Source of the DNA: Granulicella tundricola MP5ACTX9
GTDB lineage: Bacteria; Acidobacteriota; Terriglobia; Terriglobales; Acidobacteriaceae
Assembly (NCBI RefSeq): GCF_000178975.2
Contig: NC_015064.1
Location: 2,480,001 to 2,544,000 of the forward strand
DNA length: 64,000 nucleotides
Direction of reading: 5' to 3'
The notes beneath the pieces are model-generated. The model did no database searches and was not told the origin of the DNA. It was given only the letters and a program-made list of their open reading frames with translations. Below, one piece after another: positions 26,463-34,553 of the stretch; positions within the stretch are counted from its first letter, which is position 1; each line of letters starts with the position of its first letter. Made by a program: the position numbers and the translations under genes.

Positions 26463-28289
26463 TTAGAGGGTGTATTTACCTGCTGCGATGATGTGCTGGG
26501 CGAGGGAGCGGCGGAGGGAGATGGTGTCGGCTGGGTCGTGCTTGACGAGGCGGCGGAGGATGGTGAACTGGGTGCGGGCCATGTCGCCTTCGGCTGCTGC
26601 GGCGATGACCTTGCGGGCCTGGGACTCCAGGATATCCATGGCTTTGGCGGCGTAGATGCGGGTGATGGTGACGGCGGTGTCGGTTCCCTTGCCTGAGTTG
26701 GCCAGGAGCTTTTCTGTGCGGAGGATGGCGGACTCCATGGCGAAGACCTGGATGATCATGTCGGCGATGGCGGCCATGACCTCCTGCTCGTCCACTAGTT
26801 TCTGCATGTAACGCTGGCTGGCGGTCCCGGCGATGAAGAGGGTGAGTTTTTTGGCGGCGGCCAGGAGGTCGCACTCGGCTGCGAGGGGGCCTTCGCGGTC
26901 TTCCTTTTCGATGGGGCCGGCGAGGACCTCGTCCATGAGGGCCTTGATGGCGGGCAGGAGGGGGAGTTGGCCGGCGAGGGCGGCCTTCATGAGGCGGCCG
27001 GTGATGATGAGGCGGTTGATCTCGTTGGTGCCTTCAAAGATGCGGTTGATGCGGGCGTCGCGGTAGGCGCGCTCGGCTGGGAACTCCTCGACGTAGCCAT
27101 AGCCGGCGAAGATCTGGACGGTTTCGTCTACGACGAAATCGAGCATCTCAGAGGCCCAGACTTTGACGATGCTGCACTCGACTGCGTAGGACTCGATGGC
27201 GCGCTGGATGGCGGGGGTGTCTGACTTTTCGGTCTGGGCGAGGGCCTGATCGATGAGGCCTACGGTGCGGTAACAGAGGGCTTCACCGACGTAGATGCCT
27301 ACGGCCATGTCTGCGAGTTTTTCCTGGATGAGGCCGAACTCCGAGATCGACTTGCCGAAGGCCTTGCGGTCTCTGGCGTAGCGGATGGCGTTGCCTAGGG
27401 TGTGGCGGGCCGCGCCTACAGCAGCGTTGCCGAGCTTGTAACGGCCTACGTTGAGGATGTTGAAGGCGATGTGGTGACCCTTGCCGACCTCTCCGAGGAG
27501 GTTGGCGGCGGGGATCTTGCAGTCGTTGAGGATGAGCGGGGTGGTTGATGAGCCGCGGATGCCTAGCTTGTGTTCTTCCGGGCCGTTGGTGAAGCCGGGG
27601 GTGCCGCGCTCGATGAGGAAGGCGGTGAGTTTTTCTTCGCCCGCGCCTTTGCCGCTGGGGATCAGGCATTTGGCGAAGACAGTGTAGAGGTCTGCGAAGC
27701 CGCCGTTGGTGATCCACATCTTTTCACCGTTGAGGATGTAGTGCTGGCCGTCTTCTGACAGGACGGCGCGGGTGCGGGCGTTGACGGCGTCTGAGCCGCT
27801 GGTGCTTTCTGAGAGGGCGTAGGCGGCTACGATGGTGCCGTCGGCGATCTTCGTCAGATATTTTGTCTTCTGCTCGTGGGTGCCGTACCAGACGAGCGGC
27901 AGGGTGCCGATGCCGGTGTGGGCAGAGATGGCGACGGAGAAGCTGCCCTGCTTGGCGATGTGGTCGGCGATGATGGCGGAGGTGGCTTTGTCCATCTCGA
28001 GGCCGCCGTACTCTTCGGGGATGTCGGTGGAGGTGAGGCCCAGCTCGGCGGCTTTTTTGATGAGATCGCGGGTGATGGAGAAGTCCTTGTGCTCGATGGC
28101 TTCAGAGTGGGGGAGGATCTCGTTGAGGGCAAAGTCTGCGGTGACTTCGGCGATTTGCTGGTGCTCGGAGGTGAAGTCTTCCGGGAAGAAGCAGGAGGCG
28201 GGGGTGGGCGAGGTGATGAGGAAGGAGCCGCCTGCGGGGAGGGCGGGGATAGCGGTGACTTCGGTGGGGAGGGTGGGGGTGGTGGCCAT
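26463..28289 (-). CDS. Acyl-CoA dehydrogenase family protein
   Basis: The 608-residue protein is longer than classical acyl-CoA dehydrogenases (about 380) and matches the VLCAD-like/FadE-type group with an extra C-terminal helical domain. Visible: YGGLEMDKATSAII, AYALSESTSGSDA (FAD/substrate loop), YILNGEKMWITNGGFADLYTVFAK, NILNVGRYKLGNAAVGAARH, and QIFAGYGYVEEFPAERAYRDARINRIFEGTNEINR (the conserved C-terminal motif with the catalytic-base region). It catalyses the first oxidation of fatty-acid beta-oxidation with FAD. It is third in a leftward cluster after the FadB-like and thiolase genes, so the cluster encodes a full beta-oxidation spiral. Confidence 0.93.
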   Translation of the reverse strand: MATTPTLPTEVTAIPALPAGGSFLITSPTPASCFFPEDFTSEHQQIAEVTADFALNEILPHSEAIEHKDFSITRDLIKKAAELGLTSTDIPEEYGGLEMDKATSAIIADHIAKQGSFSVAISAHTGIGTLPLVWYGTHEQKTKYLTKIADGTIVAAYALSESTSGSDAVNARTRAVLSEDGQHYILNGEKMWITNGGFADLYTVFAKCLIPSGKGAGEEKLTAFLIERGTPGFTNGPEEHKLGIRGSSTTPLILNDCKIPAANLLGEVGKGHHIAFNILNVGRYKLGNAAVGAARHTLGNAIRYARDRKAFGKSISEFGLIQEKLADMAVGIYVGEALCYRTVGLIDQALAQTEKSDTPAIQRAIESYAVECSIVKVWASEMLDFVVDETVQIFAGYGYVEEFPAERAYRDARINRIFEGTNEINRLIITGRLMKAALAGQLPLLPAIKALMDEVLAGPIEKEDREGPLAAECDLLAAAKKLTLFIAGTASQRYMQKLVDEQEVMAAIADMIIQVFAMESAILRTEKLLANSGKGTDTAVTITRIYAAKAMDILESQARKVIAAAAEGDMARTQFTILRRLVKHDPADTISLRRSLAQHIIAAGKYTL

Positions 28290-28317
28290 GGTGTTACTCC
28301 TGTTGAACTATGTCTTC

Positions 28318-28566
28318 CTAGGAAAGTGAATCCGGATGGCGCGACCTAACTCCAGAGAAAGTCTTCTCCTTTGTAGAGCAGCCCTCATGAGCTATTGCAT
28401 GTTCGAAGTGAGCCCGTGTCCCAGTCTTGTACTTTGACATTGGTTTCAAGCGACCATGACATTCGATACATCGCATTGGCTCACTACGCTTTGCAAGTCC
28501 TTCATCTATCCCAATTATTTTCCAAGTCGAACCAAACTTGATTTCACATTGCTCTGTTAGCGGCAT
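28318..28566 (-). CDS. Small hypothetical protein with Cys/His motif
   Basis: The ATG at 28566 gives 82 residues; AAAGGAG lies upstream, and the TTG at 28593 is a less likely start. The core is MRCIECHGRLKPM, then RAHFEHAIAHEGCSTK, that is C-x2-C followed by HFEH and a late Cys, which looks like a metal-binding knot. Small proteins with this pattern occur widely in bacteria, but I know no function. It sits between the thiolase and acyl-CoA dehydrogenase genes on the same strand, and its lower GC content contrasts with both. The Shine-Dalgarno can fold in a short GGAG/CTCC hairpin. Confidence 0.6.
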   Translation of the reverse strand: MPLTEQCEIKFGSTWKIIGIDEGLAKRSEPMRCIECHGRLKPMSKYKTGTRAHFEHAIAHEGCSTKEKTFSGVRSRHPDSLS

Positions 28567-28593
28567 ATCAGGAGCAGCTCCTTTCGCTTGCAA

Positions 28594-29778
28594 TCAGGAC
28601 TGCAGATTCTCGAAGATACCGGCAGCGCCCATGCCTCCGCCTACGCACATGGTGACCATGCCGTAGCGGACTTTGCGGCGTTGCATCTCTCGGAGGATGG
28701 TGGCGGTGAGTTTGGCTCCGGTGCAGCCTAAGGGGTGGCCGAGGGCGATGGCTCCTCCGTTGGGGTTGAGGCGGGCGGGGTCTATGCCGAGAACCTTGAT
28801 GACGGCGAGGGACTGGGCGGCGAAGGCTTCGTTGAGTTCGATGACGCCGATGTCTTCAAGCGAGAGGCCGGCGAGCTTGAGGGCTTTGGGGATGGCGTGG
28901 ATGGGGCCGATGCCCATCTCTTCGGGGTCGCAGCCGGCGTAGGCGAAGGCGATGAAGCGGGCGAGGGGGGCGATGCCGAGAGCCTGGGCCCGGGTGGCGG
29001 ACATGACGACGGCGGCGGCGGCTCCGTCGGAGGTCTGGCTGGAGTTGCCGGCGGTGACGGTGCCTTTGGCGTGGAAGACGGGCTTCAGTCTGGCGAGAGC
29101 TTCGTAGCTGGTGTCGGCGCGTGGGCCTTCATCCCGGGCGAAGGTGCTGGTGGTGGTGACGGCTTTGCCCTTGGCGTTTGGCGTGGTGGTTACGACTTCC
29201 ACGGGGGTGATCTCGTCGTCGAAGTAGCCTTGCTGAATTGCGTTGAGGGCCTTCTGGTGGGACTCGTAGGAGAAGGTGTCCATGGCTTCACGGGTGATGC
29301 CGTAGTGGGTGGCGACTCGCTCCGCGGTGAGGCCCACGGAGATGTAGGAGCCGGGGTAGTTTTCTACGAGCCAGGGATTGAGGGAGATCTTGTTGCCGCC
29401 GAAGGGGACGTAGGACATGCTCTCCGTGCCGCCGGCGACGATGACGTCCGCGCCGCCGCCTCGGATGCGGTCCGCGGCGAGTGCGATGGACTGCAGGCCG
29501 GAGGCGCAGTAGCGATTGACGGTCATGGCGGAGGTGGTGATGGGGAGGCCGGCGCGGAGGGCGGCGACGCGGGCGACGTTCATTCCCTGCTCGGCCTCCG
29601 GCATGGCGCAGCCGAGGATTACGTCTTCGATCTCGGCGTGGTCAAGCTGGGGGATGCGGGCGAGGGCTCCGTTGATGGCGATGGCGGCGAGATCGTCCGG
29701 GCGGGTGGTGCGGAGGGTGCCTCGGGGAGCCTTGCCTACGGGGGTGCGGACTGCGGAGGTGATGACGACTTCATTCAT
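28594..29778 (-). CDS. fadA: Acetyl-CoA C-acyltransferase (3-ketoacyl-CoA thiolase)
   Basis: The 394-residue thiolase carries the nucleophilic Cys in VNRYCASGLQSIALAADRI, the GGTESMSYVPFGGN segment, the NEAFAAQ motif and HPLGCTGA, and the C-terminal active-site Cys in MVTMCVGGGMGAAGIFE. It cleaves 3-ketoacyl-CoA to acetyl-CoA and a shortened acyl-CoA. It lies downstream of the FadB-like gene with a 132-nt gap that contains an interspersed repeat, and upstream of the acyl-CoA dehydrogenase gene. Degradative rather than biosynthetic function is inferred from the neighbours. Confidence 0.95.
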   Translation of the reverse strand: MNEVVITSAVRTPVGKAPRGTLRTTRPDDLAAIAINGALARIPQLDHAEIEDVILGCAMPEAEQGMNVARVAALRAGLPITTSAMTVNRYCASGLQSIALAADRIRGGGADVIVAGGTESMSYVPFGGNKISLNPWLVENYPGSYISVGLTAERVATHYGITREAMDTFSYESHQKALNAIQQGYFDDEITPVEVVTTTPNAKGKAVTTTSTFARDEGPRADTSYEALARLKPVFHAKGTVTAGNSSQTSDGAAAAVVMSATRAQALGIAPLARFIAFAYAGCDPEEMGIGPIHAIPKALKLAGLSLEDIGVIELNEAFAAQSLAVIKVLGIDPARLNPNGGAIALGHPLGCTGAKLTATILREMQRRKVRYGMVTMCVGGGMGAAGIFENLQS

Positions 29779-29835
29779 TGGAGCCTCTGTGATGCTGGTG
29801 CGAGAACAAGCAACTGCAAAAATGAAATACGGAGG

Positions 29836-29860
29836 TTCTGAGCTTCGCTCAGAATGACGA
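29836..29860 (-). repeat. Interspersed intergenic repeat, copy 2
   Basis: ttctgagcttcgctcagaa is an 8-bp hairpin with a 3-nt loop, followed by tgacga and a T7 run. On the minus strand it begins tcgtcattctgagcgaagc, identical over 19 nt to the copy at 18725. It lies between the FadB-like and thiolase genes and may work as a partial terminator or processing site. Confidence 0.6.
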
Positions 29861-29910
29861 GCTTTTTTTGGATGACGAGCGCATGTGATGATGAGCGTGA
29901 GTGGTCGAGG

Positions 29911-32367
29911 TTAGTTGCGTAAGGGCTTGCCGGTTTTGAGGGTGAAGGCGATACGCTCCTGGGTTTTCTTTTCTCCGCAGAGGCTGAGGAAGGCTTCGCG
30001 TTCGAGGTCGAGGAGGTATTGCTCCGTCACGGGAGTGCCTGGGGTTACGTTGCCACCGCAGAGGGCGTAGGCGGCCCAGTTGGCGACCTTGGCGTCGTGG
30101 GCGGAGATGTACTGGCCTTCGCGTAGGGTCCAGACGGCGAGCTTCAGGGTGGCGAGGGCGTTGGTGCCGGGGGCGGGGACGGCGAGTTGGGGGCTGGGTG
30201 CGGTGTAGCCTGCGGCGGTGAGGGACTGGGCGCGGAGTTTGGCGTCGGTGAGGAGGCGGTCGCGGTTCATGGTGATGGCGTCCGATGGGCGCAGGAAGCC
30301 GATGGTGCGGGCTTCGGCGGCGGAGGTGGAGACGGTGGCCTTGGCGATGGTCTCGAAGTTTTTCTTGAGGGATTCGAAGATCTCGACTCCCTCGCCGCGT
30401 GCGTCGGGGCGGATGCTGGTGCCGGATTCGATGGTGCGGAGCAGCATCTCCTTGCAGCCGCCGCCGCCGGGGATGAGGCCGACGCCAGCTTCGACGAGGC
30501 CCATGTAGAGCTCGGCGTGGGGCTGACGGGCGGCGGCGTGGAGGCTGATCTCGACTCCACCGCCGAGGCACATGCCGTAGGGCGCGACGACGACGGGGCG
30601 CGGGCAGAACTTGATGAGCTGCGTCATGTTCTGGAAGCCGCGGACCATGAGGGCGATATCATCCCACTCCTCATCCTGGATGGCGAGGAGGAGTTGCATG
30701 AGGTTGGCGCCGACGGAGAAGTTGTTGCTCTCGCCGGTGATGACGAAGGAGGTGAAGTTGGCTACGGCTTCCGACGTGGGCTTGAGGGTTTGAGTGATGA
30801 AGGAGACGATGTCGCCGCCGAGGGCGTTCATCTTGCTGTGAAGCTCGATGGCGGCTACGCCGTCTCCGAAATCGACGAGGCTGGCTCCGGAGTTCTTTTT
30901 GACTACGCCGTGAGACTTCTTGAGGGTGGCGAGGGAGGAGACGCCTTCCGGGATGGGGACGGGTTTGTAGGTGGCGGTGGTGGGATCGAAGAACTGGCGG
31001 CCGGAGGGGGTGGTGGGGTCGTCCTTGTACCAAGTGGGACCGGGTTCGGTGATTGCGTGCGGGTAGTTGAGGAGACGCTCAACGTTAGTCGATACGGGAC
31101 GGTTCTCGGCCAACATGCGGTAGGTCGTCGCGCGAGGGCCTGCGGCGTCCATCATCTCAAAGGGGCCTAGCTCCCAGTTGAAGCCGGCCTTCATGGCTGC
31201 GTCGATCTCTACGATGGTGGCGGCGGGCTCGTTGTCCGATGCGGAAACGCGGTTGGCGGCGTAGGTGAAGAGCTCGGTGAGGAAGGGCCAATAGAAGGCG
31301 GCGGCTTTGTCTGTTTTCGGGTCTGCGTGGAGGAGTTGGGCTATGCGGGTGCCGAGATGCTCGATGGGTTTGGCTTGTTCTAGGGCGGCTAGTTTGGGGC
31401 GGGTGGCGGGGTGGTAGTCGAGGCTCTGCCAGTCGAGGACGTGGCGGAGGTCTCGGCCCTGTTCGTCGCGGCCGGCCTTCTTGTAGAAGCCCTGCTGGGT
31501 CTTATCGCCGAGCCACTTCTGCTCCAGCATGTGGGTGATGAACGGCGGGAGAACCACGTCGGCGCGCTCGTCGTGGGTGCGGGCGGACTGGGCGGCGAAG
31601 TTGGTGGCTACGTGGGCCAATACGTCTACGCCTACGAGGTCTCCGAGGCGGAAGGTGCCGGTCTTGGGGAAGCCTAATGGGGCACCGGTGAGGGCGTCGA
31701 TCTCCTCGATGGTGAGGCCTTGCTCCTGCATGAGGCGGATGGCGTTGAGCATGGAGAAGGTGCCGACGCGGTTGGCGATGAAGTTGGGGGTGTCCCGGGA
31801 AGGGACTACGGTCTTGCCGAGGCGCTTGTCGCAGAAGGTGGCGATGGTGTCGACGGCTTCCGGGGAGGATTCTGCAGTGGGGATGATCTCCAGCAGGCGC
31901 ATGTAGCGCGGGGGGTTAAAGAAGTGGGTGCCGAACCAGTGGGCGCGGAGGTCTTCCGGGAAGCCTTCTACGATGCTGGCGATGGGGAGGCCGGAGGTGT
32001 TGGTGGTGAGGATGGAACCGGGTTTGCGGTGCTCGGCGACGCGGGCGATAAGGGCTCGCTTGATCTCGAGGTTCTCGGCTACGGCTTCGATGATCCAGTC
32101 GCAGTCCTTGAGGAGGGCGAGGTCGTCTTCAAAGTTTCCAGGGGTGATGAGGCGGGCGGCATCCGGGGTGTAAAAGGCGGCGGGTTTGGCCTTGCGGAGA
32201 GCGTCGAGGGCCGAGAGGGCCAGGAAGTTGCGGGGCTTGTCGGGTAGGACGATGTCCAGGAGGATAACGGGGAGGCCGGCGTTGGCGATGTGGGCTGCGA
32301 TGCGGGAGCCCATGGTTCCGGCTCCGAGGACGGCGACGCAGGCGATGAGCGGATTGGGGTGAGGCAT
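29911..32367 (-). CDS. fadB: 3-hydroxyacyl-CoA dehydrogenase / enoyl-CoA hydratase fusion
   Basis: The 818-residue protein has the dehydrogenase first: a Rossmann fold with VAVLGAGTMGSRIAAHIANAGL at residues 11-32 and AHWFGTHFFNPPRYMRLLEIIP (catalytic His/Glu), then the C-terminal dehydrogenase domains (DTPNFIANRVGTFSMLNAI). The enoyl-CoA hydratase/isomerase domain is at the C-terminus (IELHSKMNALGGDIVSFI, then APYGMCLGGGVEISLHAAARQ). This order is that of the FadN/FadJ-like Gram-positive and acidobacterial type, not E. coli FadB. It is first in a leftward fad cluster. Three TTGAC-type half sites lie upstream of the start. Confidence 0.93.
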   Translation of the reverse strand: MPHPNPLIACVAVLGAGTMGSRIAAHIANAGLPVILLDIVLPDKPRNFLALSALDALRKAKPAAFYTPDAARLITPGNFEDDLALLKDCDWIIEAVAENLEIKRALIARVAEHRKPGSILTTNTSGLPIASIVEGFPEDLRAHWFGTHFFNPPRYMRLLEIIPTAESSPEAVDTIATFCDKRLGKTVVPSRDTPNFIANRVGTFSMLNAIRLMQEQGLTIEEIDALTGAPLGFPKTGTFRLGDLVGVDVLAHVATNFAAQSARTHDERADVVLPPFITHMLEQKWLGDKTQQGFYKKAGRDEQGRDLRHVLDWQSLDYHPATRPKLAALEQAKPIEHLGTRIAQLLHADPKTDKAAAFYWPFLTELFTYAANRVSASDNEPAATIVEIDAAMKAGFNWELGPFEMMDAAGPRATTYRMLAENRPVSTNVERLLNYPHAITEPGPTWYKDDPTTPSGRQFFDPTTATYKPVPIPEGVSSLATLKKSHGVVKKNSGASLVDFGDGVAAIELHSKMNALGGDIVSFITQTLKPTSEAVANFTSFVITGESNNFSVGANLMQLLLAIQDEEWDDIALMVRGFQNMTQLIKFCPRPVVVAPYGMCLGGGVEISLHAAARQPHAELYMGLVEAGVGLIPGGGGCKEMLLRTIESGTSIRPDARGEGVEIFESLKKNFETIAKATVSTSAAEARTIGFLRPSDAITMNRDRLLTDAKLRAQSLTAAGYTAPSPQLAVPAPGTNALATLKLAVWTLREGQYISAHDAKVANWAAYALCGGNVTPGTPVTEQYLLDLEREAFLSLCGEKKTQERIAFTLKTGKPLRN

Positions 32368-32432
32368 GAGGGTTTGACTCCGGCCAGGCGTGAAGGTGCC
32401 CGGTCGAGAGGAGATTACGCGGAGGTTGTGAC

Positions 32433-32498
32433 GGGGTCAAGAATTGGGAGGCTGGGAGAAATCGACCCCTTGACCCCTACCCGGGTAAAAGGTGTCAA
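32433..32498. promoter_or_regulatory. Cluster of TTGACMCC half-sites upstream of the fad cluster
   Basis: GGGGTCAAG (32433-32441) and CTTGACCCC (32469-32477) are exact 9-bp inverted copies. A third related site, GGTGTCAA, ends at 32498, and a TACCCGGGTA palindrome (32478-32487) lies between the last two. The three sites share TTGAC(C/A)CC and sit 65-131 nt upstream of the FadB-like start. They look like regulator half-sites; the third (TTGACA on the minus strand) could also be a -35 box. Regulator unknown. Confidence 0.4.
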
Positions 32499-32544
32499 AG
32501 TCTTCGAAACAGGAGACTTAGGTCTGGACTTCCCTCTCCGGGCG

Positions 32545-32868
32545 TTACAGTGCGGCTGGCTGTGTTTTGGGGAGCTTGGATAACTTTTTCTTTGCCGTTT
32601 TCTGGTTCTGGACGATGGGGCGGAGGACCGGGGCGTGGGGGTCGGCGGAGCGGATGGCCTGCTTGACGTGGGCGGCGGGGGTGGCTACCTGGTGCTGGGC
32701 TGTGAAGGCGCTGGCCTGAAATTTAGCGGAGCGGACATGATTCTGGACGGAGGGATGCTGCGCCTGGGCGATGGCCGAGTTGTGATGAGCGCAGCCGAGG
32801 AAGGAGAACAGGGCTGCGGAGGTGACGGCCATCAGGGCCAGACTGATCCAAGTTTCTTTAGGGAACAT
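32545..32868 (-). CDS. Small putative lipoprotein
   Basis: The 107-residue protein has an N-terminal hydrophobic stretch (ISLALMAVTSAALFSFLGC) ending in a lipobox-like FLGC near residue 26. The mature part is Gln/His/Ala-rich with a basic Lys stretch (QNQKTAKKKLSKLPKTQ) and no recognisable domain. GAGGAGGTCAGC precedes the ATG, a good Shine-Dalgarno. It lies alone between the fad cluster and the divergent M16 peptidase pair. Function unknown. Confidence 0.55.
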   Translation of the reverse strand: MFPKETWISLALMAVTSAALFSFLGCAHHNSAIAQAQHPSVQNHVRSAKFQASAFTAQHQVATPAAHVKQAIRSADPHAPVLRPIVQNQKTAKKKLSKLPKTQPAAL

Positions 32869-33002
32869 GCTGACCTCCTCTTGGTCTCATCGTCATTCTC
32901 TGCGAGTTACTTTAGTGCGGCTATTCCCCGTTTGTGGGAGCGGGACGTCCAATGGGTGACGCGGCTATGATGGAGCGAAGAGTTGGTGTGGGAGGGTTTT
33001 AC

Positions 33003-34553
33003 TTGCAGAGACGCTGGATGCGGATGTTGGCTTTGGGTTCGGTTGCAGCTTTGGTCACGGTGGGAGTCAGGGCGCAGGACCTGGCGAGCTTTGAGAAGCG
33101 GACGACGGTGAAGGTGCTGCCGAACGGGTTGACGCTGATCGTATGCGAGCGGCCGGAGGCTCCGGTGTTCAGCTTCTACACGCTGGTGGATGCGGGGTCG
33201 GCTGACGATCCGGGTGGGCAGTCCGGGCTGGCGCACATGTTCGAGCACATGGCGTTCAAGGGGACCGACGAGATCGGCACGACGAACTATACGGCGGAGA
33301 AGGTGGCGCTGGCCAAGGTGGAGACGGCTTATGCGGCGTTTGACGCGGAGTTCCGCAAGCGGGTGGGGCAGGATGCGGGCAGGCTTGCGAGCCTTAAGAA
33401 GACTTTCGACGAGGCGCAGGCCGGGGCTCAGAAGTATGTGATCCCGAATGCGTTTCCGCAGCTTGCGGAGCAGAATGGCGCGGAAGGGTTGAATGCCTCG
33501 ACTGAGGAGGATTCCACGCAGTACTTCTGGAATATGCCATCCAACCGTTTGGAGCTCTGGGCCTATATGGAGAGCGGGCGGATTGGGCATCCGGTAGAGC
33601 GCGAGTTCTACAAGGAACGGGACGTGGTGCAGGAGGAGCGGCGGATGCGGATCGACTCCAGCCCTACGGGCAGGTTGGTGGAGCAGATGCTGGCTACGGC
33701 TTACGTGGCCCATCCGTATGGGCGGAGCGGCGTTGGGTGGGAGAGCGAGATCAGCCAGGTTTCGGCGACCGAGGCTGAGGCCTTTCACAAGAAGTACTAT
33801 GTGCCTGCGAACATCGTGGTTGCGGTGGTAGGGGACCTTAAGGCTTCTACCGCTATGCCGATGCTGGAGAAGTACTTTGGCAAGATTCCTGCCGGGCCGA
33901 AGCCGGAGGCGATGACGACCGTCGAGCCGGTGCAGACGGCGGAGAAGTCGGTCGTGATCCACGAGCAGACGCAGCCGTTTTACCTGGAGGGATATCACCG
34001 GCCGGACTATCGTGACCCGGACGATGCGGTGTATGACGCGATCACGGATATCGTCTCCAACGACCGGACCTCACGGCTGTACAAGAGCCTGGTGCGGGAT
34101 CAGAAGATTGCCGCGGTTGCGCAGGGATTCAGCGGGTTTCCGGGACAGAAGTTTCCGGGGCTGTTTGCGTTCTACGCGGTTCCCTTGCCTGGGCATACGC
34201 CGGAGGAGCTTGGGGTTTCGATCCACAAGGAGCTGGAGCGCCTGAAGACCGAGGACGTGAGCGACGCGGAGCTGGAGCGCTACAAGGAACGGACGAAGGC
34301 GGACAAGTTGAGCGGGCTGGCGGATAACGCGGGGCTGGCGAACTCGCTGGCCGAGTACCAGACGCGGTATGGGGATTGGCGCGAGATGTTCCGTGAGATT
34401 GCGAAGATCGACGCGGTGACGAAGGCGGATATCAAGCGCGTGGCCAACAAGACGTTTGTGGCGAGCAACCGGACGACGGCGGAGATTGTGTACGACGCAC
34501 CTAAGGCCGGTGCGCCGAAGAGTGCGGCCGCACCCGCAGGCGGTGCCCAGTGA
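33003..34553 (+). CDS. M16 family zinc peptidase, catalytic subunit
   Basis: I chose the TTG at 33003: GGGAGGG lies 7 nt upstream and translation from it gives a compact signal peptide (QRRWMRMLALGSVAALVTVG, then RAQ). The 516-residue protein has the inverted zinc motif HMFEH at residues 78-82, and downstream EFYKERDVVQEERRMR carrying the third zinc ligand. Two M16 domains follow, the second with the typical RLYKSLVRDQKIAAVAQGF. It probably degrades peptides in the periplasm. The stop overlaps the start of a second M16 gene (GTGA), so the two are made together and likely form a heterodimer. Confidence 0.9.
   Translation: MQRRWMRMLALGSVAALVTVGVRAQDLASFEKRTTVKVLPNGLTLIVCERPEAPVFSFYTLVDAGSADDPGGQSGLAHMFEHMAFKGTDEIGTTNYTAEKVALAKVETAYAAFDAEFRKRVGQDAGRLASLKKTFDEAQAGAQKYVIPNAFPQLAEQNGAEGLNASTEEDSTQYFWNMPSNRLELWAYMESGRIGHPVEREFYKERDVVQEERRMRIDSSPTGRLVEQMLATAYVAHPYGRSGVGWESEISQVSATEAEAFHKKYYVPANIVVAVVGDLKASTAMPMLEKYFGKIPAGPKPEAMTTVEPVQTAEKSVVIHEQTQPFYLEGYHRPDYRDPDDAVYDAITDIVSNDRTSRLYKSLVRDQKIAAVAQGFSGFPGQKFPGLFAFYAVPLPGHTPEELGVSIHKELERLKTEDVSDAELERYKERTKADKLSGLADNAGLANSLAEYQTRYGDWREMFREIAKIDAVTKADIKRVANKTFVASNRTTAEIVYDAPKAGAPKSAAAPAGGAQ

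Noticed and set aside
28735..31170. Long plus-strand Gly-rich ORFs over the thiolase and FadB-like genes
   Set aside because: Shadows of firmly identified genes with strongly biased third positions.
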